From contig NZ_JACHEB010000002.1 of the NCBI RefSeq assembly GCF_014201335.1, forward strand, positions 1 to 64,000: a DNA stretch of 64,000 bases. Reading direction: 5' to 3'. The stretch comes from Tunturiibacter gelidiferens (GTDB taxonomy: Bacteria; Acidobacteriota; Terriglobia; Terriglobales; Acidobacteriaceae). How positions within the stretch are numbered: the first letter of the stretch is position 1; the number at the start of each line of letters is the position of its first letter. Positions 36,109-44,638 of the stretch are shown piece by piece. Under the pieces are notes generated by a model, which was given only the letters and a program-made list of their open reading frames with translations, had not been told where the DNA came from and ran no database searches. The translations under genes and the position numbers were made by a program.

Positions 36109-37236
36109 CTAGTGGCTTTGACTTAGTTCGAGCTGAGGGTTCTTCGCTCCCGGGGTTGGCGAGGACATCAGCTGCAGGAACATCTTCTGAAATTTGGGCC
36201 AGTCGACATCCATTTGGACATGGGCCTTTTGAAGATCGAGGCCGGGTTTATCGTCATCGGTCCAGACGATGGTGTCTCCGTAGCTGATGCCTTTATCGAC
36301 GCTGACATCGAAATAGACGTAGCGCTCCCGCGTGATGAGGCTTGGGTCAAGCCACGCGGCCGCAGCGAGCTCGTCCCATAGATAATCTCCGGGGCGGCGC
36401 GTGTAGCGGGCGATGTACTGGCCGGATGGAGAGCTGCTCTTCTTCAACTCGTCGAGCATTTCCTTCGTGAGGTGGGTCTCGATCGAGACGTCCACCGGGG
36501 TGACTGTGATCTTCGGCCAGTGCGCATGGAAGACGATGGTTGAAGCTTCGGGGTCGAACCAGAGATTGAATTCATGACGAGGACTGTCAATGTATTCCTT
36601 ATCGTCGGTGTGCGGATTGAGGCTGCCTCCCATGATGACGAGCTCCGCTGCGAGCTCGGCGAAGTGCGGTTCGAGGCTGATCGCTTGGGCCACATTAGTC
36701 ATAGGCCCGGCAGCGTAAATCGTGACCTGATGCGGGTACTTGTGCACCATGCGAATCAAAAAGTGCGCCGCGTCTTCGTCCGACACTTTTGTTGTGGGAT
36801 TTCCTTCTTGCAGCTTGGGGACATCAAAGGGACCATGCTTTGGACGGAAGCTACTCCAGGCGCCTTGATAGACGACCTTCCCATAGATCTGCTCCCAAGC
36901 ATTGGTCCACTGCTGCGTTCTTACCAGAGGAGTAATCGCTCCTGCCATGACGGGAATGTCAGTGCGGCCAATGAGCTCCAGCAGACGTAGGGTGTGGGCT
37001 ACCTCTTCATCGCGCCATCCGTCTCCGGTGAGCACCGTGATGCCAAGCACATTGACGTGTGGAGACTGCAGAAAAACAAGCATCGAGTTCATGTCTGTTC
37101 CTGCTGGTCCGACTGCGTCCTGATCGATGATGACGTAGCGGGCATCCTGCGCGAGCACTGGTGGTGATGAGATTACAGCGAAAAGAATGGAGAAGAGAAC
37201 CAGAGACCAAAGCGAGCTCTTTCGTAGTTGTTTCAA
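36109..37236 (-). CDS. Exported nucleoside hydrolase-like protein, divergent active site
   Basis: 375 residues with a Sec signal ending VLA-QDA. It has the nucleoside hydrolase fold (VLGITVLTGDGW, PVMAGAITPL, YAAGPMTNVAQAIS, IMGGSL, EFNLWFDPEAS). The usual DTDPGxDD metal motif is replaced by DQDAVGPAGTD, and the His of the HDPLA motif is Trp in LWDELAAAAW. Similar changes occur in exported relatives; metal binding may be reorganised or the substrate different. The TTG start at 37236 has AGGAGG eight bases upstream. It follows the canonical hydrolase by 17 bp and precedes rbsK by 68 bp. The signal places it in the periplasm. Confidence 0.85.
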   Translation of the reverse strand: MKQLRKSSLWSLVLFSILFAVISSPPVLAQDARYVIIDQDAVGPAGTDMNSMLVFLQSPHVNVLGITVLTGDGWRDEEVAHTLRLLELIGRTDIPVMAGAITPLVRTQQWTNAWEQIYGKVVYQGAWSSFRPKHGPFDVPKLQEGNPTTKVSDEDAAHFLIRMVHKYPHQVTIYAAGPMTNVAQAISLEPHFAELAAELVIMGGSLNPHTDDKEYIDSPRHEFNLWFDPEASTIVFHAHWPKITVTPVDVSIETHLTKEMLDELKKSSSPSGQYIARYTRRPGDYLWDELAAAAWLDPSLITRERYVYFDVSVDKGISYGDTIVWTDDDKPGLDLQKAHVQMDVDWPKFQKMFLQLMSSPTPGAKNPQLELSQSH

Positions 37237-37253
37237 AGGAATTCCTCCTGAGA

Positions 37254-38408
37254 CTATCCGTTGTCCTGCTTATTTCCTGTAATGCGATCGACCAGCAGAC
37301 GGAAGAAGCTGTCCGGTCTAACGTCGACGGCAACCTTGGTGTTGGCTGTGAAGGCTTCTTCCGATGGTGTGACACGTGGACTGTTCTCGAAGGCAGCCGC
37401 GTATCGGATGGGGGCACGCTTCCATCCAACGCTCTCGCCCGCTGTGATGAGGCCGTTGGTCTCAATCTGCACCCGATAACTCTCGAAGGTAAGTATATCG
37501 GGACGGATCAGAGCGCTGACTGCAAGAGGATCGTGCAGGGTTGGGCCGCCCTTCTCTCCGTGCCCACGATAGGTTGCCATGATGGCGCGTGCGATACCGG
37601 CTGCAGCTCGGCTCGGCTTATTCGTACCGGCTTCGAGCTGACGGATATAGGGTTCGGTCAACTCGACCTTGCGAGTGACATCGAGGCCGACCATGGTGAT
37701 GGGGACTCCAGAGTTGAAGACGATGCTTGCTGCTTCCGGGTCGACATAAAAGTTGAATTCAGCCGCAGGCGTGACATTGCCGCCCGAGAGCGAGCCACCC
37801 ATCAACACGATGCTCTTGATAGCCTTTGCAAGACCTGGCTCCGAGCGAAGCGCAAGGGCAAGGTTGGTCAGTGGGCCGAGGCCGATCAGTGTCACCTCGC
37901 CCGGATGTTCCAGAACGATGCGGCAGATCAGCTCTGCGGCGTGTTCTTTTACAGCAGTGATTTTGGGCGGAGGAAGTGTGACGCCGCCGAGGCCGTTCTC
38001 TCCATGTGCATAGGATGCAGTCACCTGCTGCCGGATGAGCGGAGCTGAAGCACCGGCTGCCACTGGAATATCCGTTCGGTCGCAAATCTCGACCATACGC
38101 AGAGCGTTGGGCAGGGTGATCTCCAGAGGCAGATTACCGGCGACCGCGGTGACGGCCATAACGTTGAGCTCGGGCGAACGCATGGCCAGCATCAGCGCGA
38201 AGGCATCATCGACTCCCGGATCAGTGTCGATAATAACCTTAGCTGCCGTTGTCACTTCCGCGCGATGCGACGCCGTGGCCTGGGGCAGCCCATACGGTGC
38301 TCCGAATGCACGCGACGGCCCGTGAACCATCGCTGCGATCGCAGAGCCCGTTGTCACTTTCAAAAACATTCTGCGGTCTGGATTCCGCTGAAACCAATCA
38401 GGCTTCAT
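37254..38408 (-). CDS. Tat-exported inosine/uridine-type nucleoside hydrolase
   Basis: 384 residues. DRRMFLKVTTGSAIAAM is a Tat signal, so a folded, metal-loaded enzyme would reach the periplasm. VIIDTDPGVDDAFALML is the calcium-binding DxDxxxDD motif, followed by VTAVAGN, IPVAAGASAPL, IGLGPLTNLALAL, VLMGGSL, EFNFYVDPEAA and LHDPLAV with the leaving-group His. It should cleave ribonucleosides into base and ribose. It begins 35 bp after TonB receptor 3, which fits an outer-membrane importer feeding a periplasmic hydrolase. Base specificity cannot be read from sequence. Confidence 0.93.
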   Translation of the reverse strand: MKPDWFQRNPDRRMFLKVTTGSAIAAMVHGPSRAFGAPYGLPQATASHRAEVTTAAKVIIDTDPGVDDAFALMLAMRSPELNVMAVTAVAGNLPLEITLPNALRMVEICDRTDIPVAAGASAPLIRQQVTASYAHGENGLGGVTLPPPKITAVKEHAAELICRIVLEHPGEVTLIGLGPLTNLALALRSEPGLAKAIKSIVLMGGSLSGGNVTPAAEFNFYVDPEAASIVFNSGVPITMVGLDVTRKVELTEPYIRQLEAGTNKPSRAAAGIARAIMATYRGHGEKGGPTLHDPLAVSALIRPDILTFESYRVQIETNGLITAGESVGWKRAPIRYAAAFENSPRVTPSEEAFTANTKVAVDVRPDSFFRLLVDRITGNKQDNG

Positions 38409-38443
38409 GCCTTTTCTATCCTTCCATGATGAGCTGACGGTGA

Positions 38444-41400
38444 TCAGAACACGAACTTCAACGCGAACTGAATCAGGCGTGGATTATTTACGATCTGAGT
38501 GATCTGTCCGAATCCGGGAGAGTCCGTAGTAGTCCCCGGATTCGCAAACTGTGGATGATTGAAGACGTTGAAGACCTCGGTGCGGAAGACGAGCTGTGTC
38601 TCTTTAGGGAGGACGAAGGTCTTAAAGAGCGAACCGTCGAAGTTGACGAAGTCGGGGCCGTATAGCGGGGTGCGAGATGCATCTCCAAGGACGCCGGGAG
38701 CGGGGTCGACGAAACACGCTGTGTTGATGAACTCTGCCAATGACTGGTGAGCCGGAGGCGTATTGCAGATCTGATCGGGACGACTGCCGGTCGTTGTGCC
38801 TGCATTGTTGACGCCCGCCGAGAGCCCGAGAGGAAAGCCTGAAGCGATGTGCGTTATCAAATTCAACTGCCAGTTTCCGACCAACTCCTGCATCGGCGTG
38901 CTTACGCTGGAAGCAAACTTTTTGCCGCGCCCGAAAGGTAGTTGATAAAGAACGCTGGCGGATAGATTGTGCGTCTGATCCGTCACATTGAGTCCCTTGT
39001 CGGTATAGCCCCGGGGATTGAGAGGATACGCGTTCGGCGCCGGATTGAGCGGATAGTAAGGAACACCGATCAGCGAACCCAGGTCGTCGTAGAGACCGTT
39101 GTCGAATCCCTTGCTATAGGTGTAGGCAAGTAGGATGTAGACGCCGTTGTTGTAGGCGCGCTCTGCCTTTACCTGAAGCGAGTCGTAGCGCGACAGGCCG
39201 CGGTCGAGGAAACCGGTGATCGCGTTAAGATTCGGATACGGGCGCAGATTGGCGGGATCAACCTGAAGGCTGGGCGTGGCAGTGTTCAGCGGAAAGCCTG
39301 AGGTCTGCAGATGCGTCCCGCGAGATCCCGCATAACCGACCGTCAGAATGGTACCGGTGGGCAGCTCTCGCTGAATGTTCAGGTTGAACTGCTGAATTAT
39401 CCCAGGGTGAAAATTGGTGTTCTGACTGTACACGTTGCCCGTCAAGTTATTCACGTCTGGTGGGGTCGGCACCGGAAATCCACCGGACAGAGTTGTCACC
39501 GGGTATATGTCGTCGGCTTGGAACGCAAACGTGCCGTAGAAAGGAGGATTCAGGTCCAGCCCTTGTGCGCCGAGGTTCCATCCAGCGTCGTGAAGAATCG
39601 CGTAGCCTGCGCGAATGGCGTTCTTTGTGGAAAAGGGAGTGAAGCTGAATCCGATTCTTGGTTCGAAACCGCGGTAGTACGACTGAATCCCTGCCGAATC
39701 AGATGAGTTGACACCCGCGATCAGCATCTGGCCGGTTGGGAAGTCGAAGTTAGCCAGTCTCTTCTGCGATTCGACAACTGGTGTTGTGTAGTTCCACGCC
39801 AGGCCGAGCTGCACCGTCAAGTTTTTTTGGACCTTCCAGTTGTCCTGGAAGTAAGGGCGGAACTCCTTCCATCTGCGGCCAGAGACATCGCCCGAGAAAG
39901 AAACATCGTGTTCGCCGCTGCCGGGAGTGCCAAGCAGAAAGCTGGCGATGGGATTGCCGCTAGCCGAATTGAACGCGCCGTTAGTGAATCCTGCCGTGAA
40001 CAGGTTGTCGAACCCCATCTCGCCCATTGGAAAGGCGTTGCCAAGCTCGTTGAGCTGCATGAGGCGTATGCCGATGCCCATGGAAAACGAGTGTGCCCCA
40101 TGCACCAGCTCGAAATCGTCGCTGTACTGGAAGACGTTCGTTCCATCCTGAATGGGAGAAAATCCGCGATCGCCGAGACCCCAGTACCCCTCGTTGAACT
40201 GCGTGTTGAGCAACCCGCTGCTCAGGTAGGTTCCGAGATTGGCGTTGGGGATGCCAAGCTGCGTGCTCCAATCGGTGCCGTCTCCAAAGGACGTGATGTG
40301 ATCGAAGATGCGGTTATATCCGACGGTGAGCTGGTTGATCGCGTTGGTCGAGAAGATGTGCGTCTCGGAAATCGCCAGATTTCTTCCGCGATTCGCAAGT
40401 GTCTGATTGCTGGCATAACCTCCAGGCTGTGCACCGAAATCAGGAAGCCCAGAGGGTAGAAAGACAGTTGCCTGATCTCTGCTGAAGCGAGCGAAGGCCC
40501 GATCTTTATCCGAGAATACGTTATCGATTCGTATGTCGAAGTCGTTGTCGTTGAAGATCTGGTTTGGTACATCCACATAGTTCGCGGAAAGAACGCCGGA
40601 GACGTTCGGAGCCGGGAAGAAGTTGAGCATCTTGACCGCGATCGGGTCCAGCCGGTAGCCAGGAATGGTATTGCCCTGGAACTGAGTGCGGCTGGCGTTT
40701 CCAGTGACGGGATCGATGACTGTTGTGTTCGGATCGTAGATAGGAACCTCAGGAGATCCCGGGAAGGACTCCGTGAAGATGCCTTGGCGCTCGAGCATGG
40801 TTGGGACCTGGGTGAGCGAAGGAATTCCCTGAATGCTCTTTGTACCTTGGTAGTCAAAGAAGAAGAAAGTTTTATCCTTACGAATCGGGCCGCCGACTGA
40901 ACCTCCGAACTGGTTGCGGATGTACTTCGGATTAACCGGAGAGAAGTAACTGGTCGCGTTCAGATCAGTGTTGCGCAGGAAGTCGAAGAGCGTTCCGTGA
41001 AACTGGTTGGTGCCGGACTTGGAGGTGAGGAGGACGGTCGGACCCGCGCGTGTTCCGTACTCAACGGAGTAGTTGTAGGTGAGTACATTGAACTCTTGGA
41101 GCGCGTCGATGGAGGGCACAATGGAGATGCCGCCGGAGGTCAGCTCATTGTTGTCGACACCGTCATAGAGCCAGTCGGTGCGATTCTCACGCGATCCGCC
41201 GACCGAGAGGGAGAATGAGCCGCGGATAGAGGTCTCGCTGCTGCCGCCGCCTGCAAAGAAGTCATTGGGCTGATTGCCCGCAGAGGTTCCGGGAGCTAGC
41301 GTTGCCAACTCCACGAAGTTGCGCCCATTCAAGGGGAGGTCGGAGACCTGCTGAGAGTGAACGACCTGGCTCAGTGAAGAGTCGGTGGCTTCGACCGCAA

Positions 41401-41773
41401 CTGCATTGGCCTCTACTGAGATGGCTGACGTGACTGAACCGGGCTGCAGTGTGAAGTTAATCTCTGGCGAGGCCTGATTTTCGAGAAGAATGCCATTCTT
41501 GATAGCACTCTGGAAGCTGGGCGCAGCGACCTGGATCTTGTAGTTGCCGATGGGCAGCAGATTGGCGACGAAACGACCGTTATTGTCGGTAGTCACGACA
41601 CGAGCTCCGTTTGTGTCGACGTTGGTGACAGTGACGACTGCCTCGGCGATCACGGACCCCGCTGGATCCGAGATTGTTCCTGTGATGGTCGCTGTAGCTT
41701 GCGCCTTCGCGATGGCCGGAAGGAGCATAAAGCAAACGAGGAAGAAAGAGGTTGCCAGATATTTGAGTCTCAA
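38444..41773 (-). CDS. TonB-dependent receptor, Oar type (receptor 3), head of nucleoside operon
   Basis: About 1109 residues. The start is TTG at 41773: GGGAG lies six bases upstream and the product begins at once with a signal peptide (YLATSFFLVCFMLLPAIAKA-QAT). An earlier TTG at 41812 lies inside the operator and has no ribosome site. Carboxypeptidase-regulatory domain: GTISDPAGSVIAEAVVTV; plug: QQVSDLPLNGRNFVELATL and GPTVLLTSKSGTNQFHG; barrel end LIQFALKFVF. It is followed at 35, 17 and 68 bp by two nucleoside hydrolases and ribokinase, all on the same strand. By position it is the candidate outer-membrane importer for nucleosides or oligonucleotides, a ligand not usually assigned to Oar-type receptors. 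Confidence 0.93.
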   Translation of the reverse strand: MRLKYLATSFFLVCFMLLPAIAKAQATATITGTISDPAGSVIAEAVVTVTNVDTNGARVVTTDNNGRFVANLLPIGNYKIQVAAPSFQSAIKNGILLENQASPEINFTLQPGSVTSAISVEANAVAVEATDSSLSQVVHSQQVSDLPLNGRNFVELATLAPGTSAGNQPNDFFAGGGSSETSIRGSFSLSVGGSRENRTDWLYDGVDNNELTSGGISIVPSIDALQEFNVLTYNYSVEYGTRAGPTVLLTSKSGTNQFHGTLFDFLRNTDLNATSYFSPVNPKYIRNQFGGSVGGPIRKDKTFFFFDYQGTKSIQGIPSLTQVPTMLERQGIFTESFPGSPEVPIYDPNTTVIDPVTGNASRTQFQGNTIPGYRLDPIAVKMLNFFPAPNVSGVLSANYVDVPNQIFNDNDFDIRIDNVFSDKDRAFARFSRDQATVFLPSGLPDFGAQPGGYASNQTLANRGRNLAISETHIFSTNAINQLTVGYNRIFDHITSFGDGTDWSTQLGIPNANLGTYLSSGLLNTQFNEGYWGLGDRGFSPIQDGTNVFQYSDDFELVHGAHSFSMGIGIRLMQLNELGNAFPMGEMGFDNLFTAGFTNGAFNSASGNPIASFLLGTPGSGEHDVSFSGDVSGRRWKEFRPYFQDNWKVQKNLTVQLGLAWNYTTPVVESQKRLANFDFPTGQMLIAGVNSSDSAGIQSYYRGFEPRIGFSFTPFSTKNAIRAGYAILHDAGWNLGAQGLDLNPPFYGTFAFQADDIYPVTTLSGGFPVPTPPDVNNLTGNVYSQNTNFHPGIIQQFNLNIQRELPTGTILTVGYAGSRGTHLQTSGFPLNTATPSLQVDPANLRPYPNLNAITGFLDRGLSRYDSLQVKAERAYNNGVYILLAYTYSKGFDNGLYDDLGSLIGVPYYPLNPAPNAYPLNPRGYTDKGLNVTDQTHNLSASVLYQLPFGRGKKFASSVSTPMQELVGNWQLNLITHIASGFPLGLSAGVNNAGTTTGSRPDQICNTPPAHQSLAEFINTACFVDPAPGVLGDASRTPLYGPDFVNFDGSLFKTFVLPKETQLVFRTEVFNVFNHPQFANPGTTTDSPGFGQITQIVNNPRLIQFALKFVF

Positions 41774-41797
41774 GTTGAGCTCCCTACGTTCAAATTC

Positions 41798-41856
41798 TTT
41801 GAATCGGTTCAAAACTCGTTGACAGGCCTATACTCTCGGTAAAAGATCACTGTCAA
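41798..41856 (-). promoter_or_regulatory. Promoter and LacI-type operator of the receptor 3 operon
   Basis: On the minus strand TTGACA (41856-41851) and TATAGG (41832-41827) form a sigma-70-type promoter with 18-bp spacing, start near 41820. The dyad TTTGAA-TCGG-TTCAAA (41798-41813) is centred about +14. Its core TTGAATCGGTTCAA matches the permease operator in 13 of 14 positions. Confidence 0.75.
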
Positions 41857-41864
41857 CAAGAAAT

Positions 41865-42711
41865 TCAACGAACGCGCGATTTGAAACGAACGCGCGATGC
41901 TTCATCTCGCAATACGCGATCGTTACCAGTCTTCGACTGTGCCTCGGGTATCAGCCATTCTCCATCGTCAAGATTTACGTTGATCCACCGTGCTTGTAGC
42001 AGTTCAGATTTGCGGACCAAGGTCAGGAGAATGATGTGCAGAGTCAGTTTGAACTGTCGGCGGATGTTGCTTCGATCGAGAACTTGAAGGTAGATCTTCA
42101 GTTCGTCTGGAGACAGCGGGCGAGCTCGCGTTATAAAGCGCATGGGAGTTGCGTGTGTTGGATTCGATGTGACGATCCCACAGACAATTGCATAATCAAA
42201 AATGCGCTTGAGTAGGTTACGAAGCTGGGCCGCGGCTGACTCGAAGCCGTTATCGCGTTTCTTGAATACGAGTCGCTGTACGTCCTGAGCTGTGATGTCT
42301 CTCAATGGCCAAGTGCCAACGCGGGGTAAATCTCTTTTTCGAGATAGCGGCGAAGCTGCTTAGTGTCTTTTCGATCTTTCTCGATCACCTCTTTGAAATA
42401 ACGCTCACTGAAATCGGCGACGGAGGTGGAGTTGGCGAGTGCGAACTTCTCTAGCTGCTTTTGCTTTGCCGGAGACACGCCTTCATGAACTGCTTTCGCA
42501 AGCTCGTCGCGTTTCGATCGCGCAACCTTCAGACTCACAAGGGGGTATTGGCCCAGCGAAACCTTCTCCGTCTTCCCCTTGAACTGATATCTATATCGCC
42601 AGGGAGCTGCGCCAGTCGGCATCACCTCAAGAGCGAGGCCCCTACCATCGCTTACGGCATAGCGAATTGCTTGGGGCTTGAGGCTTTAATTTGGAGTTCG
42701 GTCAGCGCCAT
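41865..42711 (-). pseudogene. Decayed tyrosine recombinase (phage-type integrase)
   Basis: Three pieces of one integrase in different frames. The N-terminus MALTELQIKASSPKQF (ATG at 42711) shifts frame near 42660 into RYAVSDGRGLALEV, continuing through WRYRYQFKGKTEKVSLGQYP and the core-binding SAM-like helices. A second shift near 42302 leads into RDITAQDVQRLV and the catalytic-domain segment LTLVRKSELLQARW, with the first active-site Arg. The HxLR and Tyr boxes are missing; the frame ends at 41865 in unrelated sequence. It is thus truncated as well as frameshifted, a remnant of an integrated element. The remnant now abuts the receptor 3 promoter. No tRNA or att core was identified. Confidence 0.85.
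41867..41898. repeat. 14-bp tandem direct repeat
   Basis: AACGAACGCGCGAT occurs at 41867-41880 and again at 41885-41898, four bases apart, where the broken integrase frame ends. It may mark the join produced by the deletion of the integrase 3' end. Confidence 0.6.
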
Positions 42712-42723
42712 CTGCGCCTCAAA

Positions 42724-42782
42724 TTGTCCACAGACGTCATTTTTCGCGGCGACATGACGTTAGTGTACAGTGCTGTGGACAA
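42724..42782. repeat. Inverted repeat upstream of the integrase remnant
   Basis: TTGTCCACAG (42724-42733) and CTGTGGACAA (42773-42782) are perfect 10-bp inverted arms 39 bp apart, with a nested ACGTCA/TGACGT pair. They lie between the integrase ATG and mnmE. They could be recombinase arm sites, the terminal dyad of a lost element, or an operator; the sequence alone does not decide. Confidence 0.55.
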
Positions 42783-42895
42783 GTTTGAGAACGGCTCACT
42801 AGGGATTTGCTTGGACGCGGTTGGTCACTAAAGTACTGTATTTATTGCGATAATCGCGATGGAACGGATTTCATTGGAACGCTAAGGAACCGCTC

Positions 42896-44287
42896 TTATT
42901 TGCCGATGCAGAACTTGCTGAAGATGAGATTGAGGAGGTCATCGCTCGTTGTGGAGCCGCTGAAAGCGTCGAGAGCGCGGAGCCCTTCGTAGAGATCAAG
43001 AAGAATCATTTCGTGGGGGATGTTGGCGGATGCAGCCTGATGCGCCCGATGGAGGGCTCCTGTCGCGTCCGATACTGATTGCTGTTGCCGGTGATTTGTG
43101 AGAACCGCGGACTCAATGGCTGGAATTTTTTTCGCGATCAATGACAGAATTGCGCGGCGCAACTCGAGAATGCCCGATCCGGTGAGAGCGGACGTTTCGA
43201 CTGTTTGAACGGTCTGTTCCCAGGCTCCCGGCGCCGAATGAGCGAGATCTTGCTTGTTGAGAACAATCACGAAGGGGCGGCCTGATAAAGCAGCTACCGT
43301 GGCTCTATCATCTTCGTGGGGTGGCGCAGTGGCATCCAAGACGAGCAGTACGACATCCGCTTCAGACATGACTTCGCGCGATTTAGTAATGCCTATTGAC
43401 TCCGCTTCGTCGGTGGCTTGGCGAAGACCCGCGGTGTCGATGAGTTCGAAGGGTATGCCTTCTAGTGACAACCGTTCGGTGACCAAGTCGCGGGTTGTGC
43501 CGGGTGTCGCAGTGACGATGGCGCGATCGCGTTGGATCAGACGATTGAAAAGAGAGGATTTACCAACGTTAGGACGGCCTACTATGGCCATCGTGAAGCC
43601 GTCGCGGACGATGTGGCCGTAGGAAAAAGACTTCTCGAGTGCTATGAGGGGAGCTTGGATCGCTTCGATTTGAGCGCCGATTTGGGAGTTCGGGAGGAAG
43701 TCGATGTCGTCTTCGGCGAAGTCGATACCGGCTTCGAGCGCGGCGATGAGAGTTATAAGTTGTTGTTTTATTGGGGCTATGTGACGCGAGAGGGAGCCGC
43801 CGAGCTGTTGAGCGGCGATGCGTGCCTGATGCAGCGTGGTGGATTCGATGAGGTCTCGGACTGCTTCGGCCTGGGTGAGGTCGAGGCGGCCGGAGAGGAA
43901 GGCTCGTTGGGTAAATTCTCCGGGTTCTGCGAGGCGGGCGCCATTGGCGACGCATTGGCGGAGGAGGTGGTCCAGCAGAACGGGAGAGCCGTGGGCGGCG
44001 ATCTCTACGATGTCTTCTGAGGTGTAGGAGTGGGGGGATTGGTAGTAGGTGACTACCGCTTCGTCGAGGACTTGGGTGGGATTTTCGCCTGTGGAATCAA
44101 GGATTTCGGCGAAACGGGCCTGGGCGGGGGCGAGGGGATGGCGGAGTTTGAGGAGGGGTTCGGCGATGGCGCGGGCGGTGGGTCCTGAGAGACGGACGAT
44201 GCCGATTCCGCCGCGGCCGGGTGGGGTGGAGATGGCAACGATGGTGTCTTCGAAGGTTAGGCCGGATTTGGAGTTGGAGTCGCTCAC
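42896..44287 (-). CDS. mnmE: tRNA modification GTPase MnmE (TrmE)
   Basis: 463 residues. Partner of MnmG in cmnm5U34 tRNA modification. The N-terminal folate-binding domain contains DTIVAISTPPGRGGIGIVRLSG (beginning DTIVAISTPPGRGG), the G domain carries VGRPNVGKSSLFN (G1), DTAGLR (G3) and LNKQDL (G4), and the protein ends in the diagnostic FSKFCIGK, whose Cys is essential for modification. The helical domain includes AHGSPVLLDHLLRQC. Full length and intact. mnmG is in the same window but unlinked, and the integrase remnant ends about 185 bp from its stop codon. Confidence 0.97.
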   Translation of the reverse strand: MSDSNSKSGLTFEDTIVAISTPPGRGGIGIVRLSGPTARAIAEPLLKLRHPLAPAQARFAEILDSTGENPTQVLDEAVVTYYQSPHSYTSEDIVEIAAHGSPVLLDHLLRQCVANGARLAEPGEFTQRAFLSGRLDLTQAEAVRDLIESTTLHQARIAAQQLGGSLSRHIAPIKQQLITLIAALEAGIDFAEDDIDFLPNSQIGAQIEAIQAPLIALEKSFSYGHIVRDGFTMAIVGRPNVGKSSLFNRLIQRDRAIVTATPGTTRDLVTERLSLEGIPFELIDTAGLRQATDEAESIGITKSREVMSEADVVLLVLDATAPPHEDDRATVAALSGRPFVIVLNKQDLAHSAPGAWEQTVQTVETSALTGSGILELRRAILSLIAKKIPAIESAVLTNHRQQQSVSDATGALHRAHQAASANIPHEMILLDLYEGLRALDAFSGSTTSDDLLNLIFSKFCIGK

Positions 44288-44638
44288 CTGGATTTTTCCA
44301 TGTTAGCGGGAGAAAAAAATTGGCGTGGTGAGTTGTGGTGTTTTTCGAGGGTTTTTGCGAAAAACTGTGTGCGGAACGTGGTGTTTTGATGGTGTGATCG
44401 TGGTGAATTGCGTGGTAAACGTGGTGTTTAAACATCGTCTTTTTCGTGCGCTAGAAATGCGCCAGCTTTTTCAACTTTATTTTGTGGTGCTGTTAACCCG
44501 CTGAAGCAGCGGGTCTCTCCACTGCGCCGCTCACGATGAAACTGTGAGCAGCTTCGGTCGAAATGACGGGCTTCCCTACCGACGAGCGAACCGTGATGCT
44601 TCACGGCCAAACGCGAGCTTGGAAGGTACGATTGAAGG
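44288..44638. other. Gene-free region: GTGGTG/CGTGGT cluster and repeat copy
   Basis: Between mnmE and the DUF2461 gene. From about 44315 to 44432 the + strand repeats GTGGTG, CGTGGT and GTGGTGTTT words at irregular spacing, the inverse of the CACCAC/CCACG words at 3838-3917. His-rich open frames here are by-products of that repeat. A family A hairpin repeat follows at 44511-44570. Confidence 0.55.
44511..44570 (+). repeat. Hairpin repeat family A, copy 2
   Basis: GGGTCTCTCCACTGCGC border, stem GCcGCTCAC/GTGAGCaGC around the loop GATGAAACT, then CTTCGGTCGAAATGACG. Compare copy 4 at 52211, where the stem is GCTGTTCAC/GTGAACAGC: base changes on one arm are matched on the other. Confidence 0.75.

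Noticed and set aside
42712-42895. tRNA attachment site expected beside an integrase
   Set aside because: No cloverleaf could be traced on either strand in this gap; the integrase neighbour is mnmE.
44097-44435. His-rich minus-strand frame upstream of mnmE
   Set aside because: The HHVYHAIHHDH-like sequence is simply the translation of the GTGGTG word cluster, and the rest is a shadow of mnmE.
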